Positions 1 to 6,800 of a DNA stretch of 16,606 nt are shown piece after piece. Every line of letters starts with the position of its first letter. Positions within the stretch are counted from its first letter, which is position 1. The notes beneath the pieces were generated by a model. It had not been told where the DNA came from and searched no databases. It was given only the letters and a program-made list of their open reading frames with translations. The position numbers were made by a program, and so were the translations under genes. This DNA is from JBGLNJ01 sp964353405 (GTDB lineage Bacteria; Chloroflexota; Anaerolineae; Fen-1058), in the NCBI GenBank assembly GCA_964353405.1, contig CAYGWJ010000267.1:1-16606 (forward strand), given 5' to 3'.

Positions 1-126
1 GGTGGCTATGGCAATGCGGTCTTCAAGGGACATGTGGCTGCGTTTGGCCATCGGAAGACTCCTGACAAACTGGGATTGGTGGCCTATTATCGCCCAACAG
101 GCGCATATGGAAAAGTGTCAATCTGA
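1..126 (+). CDS. 3' end of an unrecognised gene (partial)
   Basis: Frame 1 is open from the window edge to a TGA at 124-126, giving the last 41 residues of a protein. The peptide begins GGYGNAVFKGH and ends in YYRPTGAYGKVSI. It has a mixed hydrophilic composition with several glycines and aromatics and no membrane segment, so it reads like a real C-terminus rather than random translation. I do not recognise the family, and the start lies outside the window. Its stop is about 15 bp before the first copy of the 130-bp repeat. Coding status is inferred only from composition and the clean stop. Confidence 0.5.
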   Translation, partial: GGYGNAVFKGHVAAFGHRKTPDKLGLVAYYRPTGAYGKVSI

Positions 127-140
127 TTGTGAGCCATCCC

Positions 141-400
141 GGATTTAACGCCGCGAATGAATTCGCGCCCTGAGACAAAAAACGCGCTCAAGCGCGTTGG
201 GTCACCCAACGGTGTTGGGCCGGCCAACCTGCTTTAGCAGGTTTGGAATGCCAGGCCGCAAATTCATTTGGGGTTCAACGCCGCGAATGAATTCGCGTCC
301 TGAGACAAAAAACGCGCTCAAGCGCGTTGGGTGACCCAACAGTGTTGGGCCGCCCAACCTGCTTTAGCAGGTTTGGAATGGCAGCCCGCAAATTCATTTG
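141..400. repeat. Two tandem copies of a 130-bp hairpin-rich repeat
   Basis: Copy 1 is about 141-270 and copy 2 about 271-400, in direct orientation with an exact 130-bp period and few differences. Each copy is a chain of small palindromes: CGCGAAT-GA-ATTCGCG near the left end, AACGCGC-TCAA-GCGCGTT, TTGGGT-C-ACCCAA (T-G-A in copy 2), a CCTGCT-TT-AGCAGG hairpin, and CGCAAAT-TC-ATTTGCG at the right end (complete in copy 2, one base altered in copy 1). The terminal hairpins resemble each other. There is no coding content. It looks like a REP/MITE-type dispersed palindromic element that duplicated in tandem. Together with 127-140 and 401-422, this accounts for the gap before the M28 peptidase. 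Confidence 0.85.
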
Positions 401-422
401 CGGGATTCTTGTGCAAGTAATC

Positions 423-1601
423 ATGACTGACTATACCGACCTGATGTCCATCCTCTCCCGCCCGCGCCCGAACGGCAGCGCGGCGATCGAACAAACCAAA
501 CGCGCCTTGCTCGACTGGCTGGACAAGCGCGGCATTCCATATCGCCTCCACAGCTTTCGCCTCTATCCGTATTTCTTTGAATCCATCGGCGTGTGGATCA
601 TTCTCTCGCGCATGCTGCTGGCTGCCGCAATCTGGCTGCGTTGGGGCTGGCCCGCACTCCTCATCGCGTTCGTCGGACTCGCCGGCGGCACGCTCGACGT
701 GCGCTTCAACTTGCCCGTCATCTCGTGGCTGGGCGCGCGGCGTGGCGAAAATATCTTGATCGAGTTCGATCCGCCCAGCGGGGCCAGTCAGGAAGTAGTG
801 TTATCCGCACACTATGATAGCAAGACCGAGCTCCTCGACCATTTTCAGCGCATGTTCTTTGTGCTTCGATTGCGCTTGGGCATTGTGCTGACGGTCTTGT
901 TGGGAGTGTTGGGGGTGGCCGAGGGACTCGTGCGGAGCCAGTCGCCGATCTACGCCAATCTCATCTTTGGGCTTGGTGTGGTGCTGACCTTGCCCATGTT
1001 GTTCCTCGCCTTTGGCCTGGGACTGAACCTATCCACCGGTCGCCTGCTGCAGCCGAGCCAGGGCGCAGTGGACAACGGCGCGGCCTGTGCCATCTTGCTT
1101 GGACTGGCCAGTCAACTGAATCTCCAATCTCCAATCTCTAATACCAAAATCACCATCGCCCTCTTTGCGGGCGAAGAAGTCCAGATGCAAGGCTCGCGCG
1201 CCTATGTGCGCGGCCGGGCGTGGCGGCTGCCCGCGATGGCGCTCAATCTGGAAGTGATGGGCCAGGACGGCGGCTATATCTACTGGGAGCACGACGGCAC
1301 TGCGTTCGGCCTCAGGCCGCTTTCGCCGCACGTCAATGCCCTGCTCGCGCAAGCGGTCCAAGAGGTCACACGCCAGCCGGCTCGCCCGGTTGGCCCGATC
1401 AACAGCGACGGGTTTTCATTCGTCTCGGCGGGCATCCCGACCGGCGTCCTGGGCACGTTTGACCGCCGCCTGAAAGAGACCGGCTTTCATCGGCCGACCG
1501 ATAACCTCGACCGCGTGGTCATGGCGCGTCTGCCTGAGGGCGTTGAAATTCTGAGCCGATTTCTCGTCAAGTATGACCATGAAAGGAGGCATCGAACATG
1601 A
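423..1601 (+). CDS. M28-family zinc metallopeptidase with membrane segments
   Basis: Predicted aminopeptidase-type zinc peptidase of 392 residues. Likely co-catalytic metal ligands are visible: H130 and D132 in AHYDS, D217 in VDNGA, E251/E252 in AGEEV, E277 in LEVMG, D329 in NSDGF and H356 in FHRPTDN. Two hydrophobic stretches (about 54-72 and 76-92) lie before the peptidase core. Two more (about 146-170 and 178-203) fall between the first His-x-Asp pair and the DNGA Asp, which is normally a short loop in soluble M28 enzymes. The ATG at 423 is chosen because the open frame upstream runs into the 130-bp repeat. No strong ribosome-binding site is visible, so ATG 444 is also possible. The stop overlaps the next start (ATGA, 1598-1601), indicating co-translation. 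Substrate unknown; the enzyme is probably membrane-embedded. Confidence 0.85.
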   Translation: MTDYTDLMSILSRPRPNGSAAIEQTKRALLDWLDKRGIPYRLHSFRLYPYFFESIGVWIILSRMLLAAAIWLRWGWPALLIAFVGLAGGTLDVRFNLPVISWLGARRGENILIEFDPPSGASQEVVLSAHYDSKTELLDHFQRMFFVLRLRLGIVLTVLLGVLGVAEGLVRSQSPIYANLIFGLGVVLTLPMLFLAFGLGLNLSTGRLLQPSQGAVDNGAACAILLGLASQLNLQSPISNTKITIALFAGEEVQMQGSRAYVRGRAWRLPAMALNLEVMGQDGGYIYWEHDGTAFGLRPLSPHVNALLAQAVQEVTRQPARPVGPINSDGFSFVSAGIPTGVLGTFDRRLKETGFHRPTDNLDRVVMARLPEGVEILSRFLVKYDHERRHRT

Positions 1602-2782
1602 GCATCACATACGCAGTTCTGGGGGGAGGGCGGCAAGGGACGGCGGCCGCTTACGACATGGCCAAATTCGGCGACGCGGGACAAGTGCTGATCGGAGACA
1701 TCAGCCTTGAGGCGGCGCGGAAATCCGCCGCGCGGGTCAACCAGTTGATCGGCCAAGAGATCGCCGGGGCGCACCAGGTGGACGTGACGGATCAACATCA
1801 ACTCAAGGCGTTCCTGGAACAGGTGGATTCGTTTCTGTCTGCCGTGCCGTATTGGCACAATCCCGGCATCACTCGTGCGGCAATTGAAGCCAAAGCTTGC
1901 ATGACCGATCTGGGCGGCAATACGGACCTGGTGCGCGAACAGATAAAGCTCAGCCCACAGGCCAAGCAAGCCGGCATCGCCATCATTCCCGACTGCGGCC
2001 AGGTGCCGGGCATGGGCACCAGCCTCACGGTCTATGCCATGTCGCTTCTAGACGAGACCGAAGAAATCATGCTGTGGGACGGCGGCAACGCGTTGTACCC
2101 CAGGCCGCCTTTTAACTACATCCTGACTTTTAACATTGCCGGCTTGACCAATGAGTATTATGGCGTGGCGAACTTTATCCGTAACGGCAAGCTTGAGCAA
2201 GTGCCAACCTTCAAGGAAGAGGATTACGAAATCGTCGAGTTCCCGCAGCCGATTGGCAAGATGGAAGCGTTCGTCGCGGGCGGCGGCACATCCACCATGC
2301 CGTGGACGTTTGAAGGCAAGCTCAAGACTTTGTGGAACAAGACTCTACGCTGGCCGGGTCACTTTGCCCAGTGGAAAGCTTACATGGAAGCGGGTCTGCT
2401 CGAAACCGAGCCGGTCGAGGTCCAAGGCGTCAAGGTCTCGCCCAGGCAGTTGCTTCACACATTGCTCGATCCCAAGCTGCGCGCCAAACCGGGTGAGCCA
2501 GACCTGGTCATCGTCCGTGTGTTGGCGAAAGGGAAAAAGGATGGGCGCCCGGCGCAAGTGCTGCTCGACTTGATTGACCGCTTCGATGAAGCCACGGGTT
2601 TCACGGCGATGGAGCGCACCACCGGCTGGGATGGCTCTATCAAGGCCATCATGAACGCTCACGGTGTGACGCCCCGCGGCGTCAACCCGGCCGAGGTTGC
2701 GGTGCCGGGCCCGTTGTATGCAGCCGAGCTTCGCAAGCGCGGTTTTAGCCTGACCGAGACTTGCACGATTGTGAGGGCGTAA
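1598..2782 (+). CDS. Saccharopine/lysine 6-dehydrogenase-family NAD(P)-dependent oxidoreductase
   Basis: 394 residues with an N-terminal Rossmann fold: GGGRQG at 9-14 is the dinucleotide glycine motif, and D34 (LIGDIS) at the end of the second strand suggests NAD(H) rather than NADP(H). DLGGN (104-108) and DCGQVPGMG (132-140) match the conserved core of saccharopine dehydrogenase and lysine 6-dehydrogenase proteins, and the length fits that single-polypeptide group. Family members oxidise or form a C-N bond on lysine-type amino acids; the exact substrate cannot be read from the sequence. The ATG at 1598 has a strong AAAGGAGG ribosome-binding site (1582-1589) and overlaps the peptidase stop. 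Coupling to a peptidase suggests amino-acid salvage or catabolism, which is an inference. No signal peptide; cytoplasmic. Confidence 0.85.
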   Translation: MSITYAVLGGGRQGTAAAYDMAKFGDAGQVLIGDISLEAARKSAARVNQLIGQEIAGAHQVDVTDQHQLKAFLEQVDSFLSAVPYWHNPGITRAAIEAKACMTDLGGNTDLVREQIKLSPQAKQAGIAIIPDCGQVPGMGTSLTVYAMSLLDETEEIMLWDGGNALYPRPPFNYILTFNIAGLTNEYYGVANFIRNGKLEQVPTFKEEDYEIVEFPQPIGKMEAFVAGGGTSTMPWTFEGKLKTLWNKTLRWPGHFAQWKAYMEAGLLETEPVEVQGVKVSPRQLLHTLLDPKLRAKPGEPDLVIVRVLAKGKKDGRPAQVLLDLIDRFDEATGFTAMERTTGWDGSIKAIMNAHGVTPRGVNPAEVAVPGPLYAAELRKRGFSLTETCTIVRA

Positions 2783-2820
2783 CCTTCACAACCGGCGCCG
2801 AACAGCCAAAGGAGACGTCC

Positions 2821-3345
2821 GTGAACGAAATCAAACTAGGTCAAGTTGTCAGCCTCAAGCTCAGCGCCGTTCCGTCGGCCATCGTCGGCTCGATGGTGTT
2901 ATGGGTTGTGTTGAGCGGAGTTGCCATATGGCTCGGGCTGTCGCCGTTCAACGTCGTGATCGGCGCCGTGATGGCAGTCGTGTTGCATTGGGCTTCCGAA
3001 TTCGTGCATCAATTGGGTCACGCCTGGGCCGCTCGGCGCGTGGGCCATCCCATGACGGGCATCCGGTTTTGGGGTGTGTTGAGCACGTCCCTCTATCCAC
3101 CGGATGAGCCGTCACTGCCGGCGGCCCTTCACATTCGGCGCGCATTGGGCGGCCCGACGGCAAGCTTGCTGTTGAGCCTGGCGGCAACGCTCCTCGTGTG
3201 GGCGCTGCGCTCTCTCGATGGACTGTTATGGTTGCTGGTTCTGTTCCTTTCCCTTGACAGCTTTTTTGTGATGACGCTAGGCGCGTTGATGCCGATGAGT
3301 TTTAACGACGGCGGCACACTGGCGCGATGGCGGGGCAAACGCTGA
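2821..3345 (+). CDS. Small M50-like (site-2 protease fold) membrane protein with HQLGH in place of HExxH
   Basis: 174 residues. GTG at 2821 is chosen because AAAGGAGA lies at 2808-2815; it is 38 nt after the dehydrogenase stop, so probably the same operon. Hydrophobic segments lie at about 18-40, 42-57, 108-124 and 130-150. The segment around residue 63 reads FVHQLGHAWAARRVG, aligning with the HELGHAxAAR zinc motif of M50 peptidases but with Gln64 (codon CAA, 3010-3012) where the catalytic Glu belongs. Later GGPTASLL and FNDGGTLARW look like the GPxxN and DGG motifs of the family. The fold call is good, but activity is doubtful because the general base is missing. E60 four residues earlier might matter. 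It could be a zinc-binding pseudoprotease or scaffold. Confidence 0.7.
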   Translation: MNEIKLGQVVSLKLSAVPSAIVGSMVLWVVLSGVAIWLGLSPFNVVIGAVMAVVLHWASEFVHQLGHAWAARRVGHPMTGIRFWGVLSTSLYPPDEPSLPAALHIRRALGGPTASLLLSLAATLLVWALRSLDGLLWLLVLFLSLDSFFVMTLGALMPMSFNDGGTLARWRGKR

Positions 3346-3348
3346 CGC

Positions 3349-3377
3349 TTGACATGCGCCGCGAGTTATGGGAGAAT
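3349..3377 (+). promoter_or_regulatory. Promoter of the T-box leader and ileS
   Basis: A perfect TTGACA at 3349-3354, a 17-bp spacer, and GAGAAT at 3372-3377 (4 of 6 matches to TATAAT). It starts 4 nt after the stop codon of the M50-like gene and would give a transcript beginning near 3384, directly upstream of T-box Stem I. Position and spacing agree with a sigma-70-type promoter for the leader. Confidence 0.65.
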
Positions 3378-3503
3378 GCGCCCACGGGCGATGATGGAGA
3401 AGAGTAAGCGCCGCGCACGAGCATAGCGAGCCTGGGACAGGTGCAAGCCAGGCGCCGGACGCGCGCCGAAAATCCCTCCGGAGCTGCGATCTGAACGGAC
3501 CTT

Positions 3504-3585
3504 TGTCATTCTGAGCCGCGAAGCGGCGAAGAATCTCTTGCACAAATAGCCGAGACCCTTCGCCGCCTTGCGGCTCAGGGTGACA
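3504..3585. mobile_element. 82-bp MITE-like inverted repeat inside the T-box leader
   Basis: Two 34-bp arms, 3504-3537 and 3552-3585, are imperfect reverse complements separated by a 14-bp loop. The left arm begins TGTCATTCTGAGCCGCGAAG and the right arm ends TTGCGGCTCAGGGTGACA. Mismatches are few (for example ATT versus ACC near the tip). It has no coding capacity. The pattern TGTCATTCTGAG / CTCAGGGTGACA resembles a palindromic element I associate with Chloroflexota and other environmental genomes (recollection, not checked). It lies between Stem I and the antiterminator of the T-box, where Stem II/III elements usually sit. Confidence 0.8.
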
Positions 3586-3715
3586 GATGCAAGCCTCAGT
3601 AAGAAAGCCGGACTCGTCTACCGTTATCCAGACGCGGCGATGATGGTCGCCGACCAAGAGTGGCCGATGCTGCCGTAGCGGCGTCGGTAATCAGAGTGGT
3701 ACCACGGGAGCCGCG

Positions 3716-3749
3716 CGCTCTCGTCTCTGCTTGAGGCGAGAGCGTTTTT
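3716..3749 (+). terminator. T-box intrinsic terminator
   Basis: CGCTCTCG (3716-3723) pairs with CGAGAGCG (3737-3744). The stem extends through a T-G pair and CTC/GAG to 12 bp around a TGCTT loop, followed by TTTTT (3745-3749). Its 5' arm overlaps the CTCTG segment (3725-3729) used by the alternative antiterminator, which is the expected T-box switch. Confidence 0.9.
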
Positions 3750-3780
3750 CTTTCAAGGATAAGTAACAGGTCGCACGATT

Positions 3781-3878
3781 CATCTTGCATCCTGCATCCT
3801 GCATCCTGCGTCCTGCATCTTGCATCCTGCATCCTGCATCCTGCATCCTGCATCTTGCATCCTGCGACCTGCGACTTG
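3781..3878. repeat. Fourteen-unit 7-bp tandem array, consensus CATCCTG
   Basis: Fourteen contiguous heptamers occupy 3781-3878. Eight are CATCCTG; variants are CATCTTG (three), CGTCCTG, CGACCTG and CGACTTG, the last two forming the degenerate right edge. The array begins about 30 nt after the T-box terminator and ends 4 nt before the ileS ribosome-binding site (GAGGAGAG, 3883-3890). It would therefore be transcribed into the ileS 5' untranslated region on readthrough. The transcribed strand is pyrimidine-rich and should form little internal structure. Confidence 0.95.
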
Positions 3879-3894
3879 AACTGAGGAGAGAAGA

Positions 3895-6800
3895 ATGTTT
3901 CAACCCGTAATGGCACATGACTTTCCCGCCATGGAGCGGGACACGCTGCGCTTTTGGCGAGAGAACCGCGTATTTGACCGGCTGGGCAAGAAACTCGCCG
4001 GACGGCCCACCTGGTCATTCCTGGATGGCCCCATCACGGCCAACAACCCGATGGGCGCGCATCACGCCTGGGGCCGCACCTACAAGGACGTGTACCAACG
4101 CTTCAGGGCCATGCGCGGCCTGGACGAGCGCTGGCAGAATGGCTTTGACTGCCAGGGTTTGTGGGTCGAGGTCAACGTCGAAAAGGAATTGGGCTTTACA
4201 TCCAAGCGCGACATCGAGGCGTACGGCCTGGACGAATTCGTGCGCCTGTGCAAGAGCCGCGTGCTGCACTTTGCCAGCGTTCAGACTCTGCAATCCATCC
4301 GGCTGGGCATGAATATGGATTGGAACGATCCCGAGACGCTCGAGCTGCTCTCGCGCAAGATTGTCGAATCGCCGCAAGAGACGCTTACGCTCGATGGGCC
4401 GCTCGGCCCGGTCACGGACACCGTCGAGCAGCTCGTCGGGCGATTGGGCTTGCCTGAATTGGGCGGCAGTTATTTCACTTTTTCCAACGAGAACAACTAT
4501 CAGATTTGGGGCTTTCTCAAGCGCTGCAGCGAGCGCGGCTGGATTTACAAAGGCCGCGACGTGATGCCGTGGTGCCCGCGCTGCGCCACTGGCATCAGCC
4601 AGCACGAGATTGTGACTGAAGGTTACATCGAGCGTACCGACCCCGGCCTCACGGTGCGCTTCCCGCTGCGCGAGCGGCCCGGCGAAGCGCTGCTGGTGTG
4701 GACGACGACGCCGTGGACGTTGACGAGCAACGTGGCCGCCGCCGTCGGCCCGCATCTGACGTATGTGCGGGTCAAGCAAGGCGACGAGGTATTCTATTTG
4801 AGCAAGGGCTGCCTGCACATGCTCGTCGGCAGCTACCAGGTCCTGGGCGAGCTCGGCGGCGCCGAGATGGAAGGCTGGACCTATGAGGGTCCGTTTGACG
4901 ATTTGCCCGCGCAACAATCATCTGGTTCCGCCGCCGGCCATCACGTGATTTTGTGGAGCGAAGTGGGCGAGGAAGAAGGCACGGGCATCGTGCACATCGC
5001 ACCCGGCTGCGGCGCAGAAGACATGCAATTGGGCAAGTCTCACAACCTGCCCGTCCTCGCGCCGTTGGACGAGTACGGCGTTTATGTGGATGGCTTTGGC
5101 TGGCTCACCGGCCTGGATGTGACGGCGGCGCTCGAACCGATCGTGCAAGACCTCAAGCGCAAGGGACGCTTTTATCGCCTGGAAGATTACCGTCACCGCT
5201 ACCCGGAATGCTGGCGCTGTCACACGCCGCTCGTGTTTCGCTTGGTGGACGAATGGTTCATCAGCATGGGCCCGACCTATGACAAGCCGCGCGAGCAACT
5301 GACGGAAGAAGAAAAGAACGCCAGCCTGCGCTACCAGATGATGGACGTGATTGACCAGATTCGGTGGCTTCCGCCCTTTGGATACGACCGTGAGATGGAC
5401 TGGCTGCGCAATATGCACGACTGGATGATCAGCAAAAAACGCTACTGGGGCTTGGCCTTGCCCATCTGGACGTGCTCCGCGTGCGGTCACTTTGAGGTGA
5501 TGGGCAGCCGAGAGGAACTGCACACGCGCGCCGTCGAAGGTTGGGAGCGGTTCGATGGGCACACGCCACACCGCCCGTGGGTGGACGCCGTCAAGGTCGC
5601 CTGCAGCAAATGCGGCCAGCCGATGAGCCGCATCGCCGATGTGGGCAACCCGTGGCTCGACGCGGGCGTCGTGGCCTATTCGACCCTGCGCTATCGCACC
5701 GACCGCGCTTACTGGCAGAAATGGTTCCCGGCCGATTTCATCACCGAATCGTTCCCAGGCCAATTCCGCAACTGGTTCTACAGCCTGCTGGCGATGAGCA
5801 CGGTGCTGGAGCGCCGCCCGCCCACCAGGACGATCTTTGGCTTTGCCACGTTAATGGCCGAAGATGGCCGCGAGATGCACAAGTCGCGCGGCAATATGAT
5901 CGAGTTCAACGAAGCGGCCGACACCGCCGGCGTGGACGTGATGCGCTGGGCGTATTGCTGCCAGCGGCCCGAGTCGGACATGCTCTTTGGGTATCACGTG
6001 ATGGACGATGTGCGGCGGCGATTCCTCATCCCGCTGTGGAACGTCTATTCGTTTTTTGTAATGTACGCGAACGTGGACGGCTGGACGCCAGCCGAGGGCC
6101 GCCCCGGCACGTTCAGCGTGTTGGATGACTGGATCATGGCGCGGCTGTCTGAACTCGTCAATAAAGTGACAGCGGCGTTGGACGATTACGACGCGCAGCG
6201 CGCGACCCAGGCCGTCGAGTCTTTCCTGGACGACTTGTCGAACTGGTACGTGCGCCGCAGCCGCCGCCGTTTCTGGAAATCGGAGGCCGACGCAGACAAG
6301 AATGCAGCCTACAGCACGCTCTATACGGTGTTGACCACGCTCACGCGCGTGCTCGCGCCGCTGACGCCGTTCGTGGCCGAAGAGATGTACCAGAACCTCG
6401 TGCGCAGTGTTTATCCCGAGTCGCCCCTGAGCGTGCATCTCTCCGATTGGCCCGGCGTAGAGACGTTCGCGAAGCGTGCAACGTCCCTACAGGACAACGA
6501 TCGCGTGTTGTTGGCTGACATGGCGGCTGCGCGTCAGGTCGTGACGTTGGGTCATGCCCTGCGGGCCGCGTCCGACATCAAGGTGCGCCAGCCATTGGGC
6601 CGCGCGCTCGTCGTGGCGGACGCGGCGCAAAAAGCCGGCATCTCCCGGCTGGCCGATATCGTGGCCGATGAGTTGAACGTCAAGACGGTCGAGTTTGCGC
6701 AGCGCGAGCAAGACCTGGTGAGTTACAAGCTCTTGCCCGATAACCGTGTGCTGGGTAAAAAGTTTGGCAAACAGTTCCCGGCGGTGCGCGCGGCGCTTGA

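Larger units (their letters stand above)
3391..3750 (+). promoter_or_regulatory. Isoleucine T-box riboswitch upstream of ileS
   Basis: The leader carries the main T-box hallmarks. GGAG (3396-3399) can pair with CTCC (3476-3479) at the base of Stem I. Above it is a specifier loop with AGAGTAAG (3401-3408) opposite GAAAATCC (3468-3475); the likely specifier codon is ATC, isoleucine, at 3472-3474. Stem I ends in GCCTGG/CCAGGC around a GGTGCAAG-containing loop (about 3430-3452). Further on are CCGTTATCC (3618-3626), as in many leaders of this class, and the T-box sequence AGAGTGGTACCACGGG (3693-3708). CAGAG (3692-3696) can pair with CTCTG (3725-3729) to form the antiterminator, excluding the downstream terminator. 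Uncharged tRNA-Ile would bind and allow ileS transcription. The Ile specifier and the downstream enzyme agree independently. An inverted-repeat element interrupts the central part. Confidence 0.9.

Noticed and set aside
327..422. Upstream extension of the M28 peptidase to 327
   Set aside because: The extension is translated from the 130-bp repeat, begins with a rare TTG start and has no ribosome-binding site. The ATG at 423 follows directly after the repeat.
3489..3491. Second ATC as alternative T-box specifier
   Set aside because: It lies outside the GGAG/CTCC-closed Stem I. The ATC at 3472-3474 sits opposite the AGTA-type strand of the specifier loop. Both would read Ile anyway.
3781..3878. 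Possible CRISPR array
   Set aside because: Contiguous 7-bp units without spacers; the same holds for 16411-16501. These are simple tandem repeats.
3596..4018. Minus-strand frames translating to repeated QDAGCRM-type peptides
   Set aside because: They arise from the heptamer array read in reverse and run across the T-box terminator into ileS; not a gene.
4015..6438. Long minus-strand open frames opposite ileS (4015-4917, 4918-5763, 5851-6438)
   Set aside because: They are antisense shadows of a G+C-rich gene with unmistakable synthetase motifs. They show no domain, and their Ala/Arg/His-rich composition is typical of such shadows.
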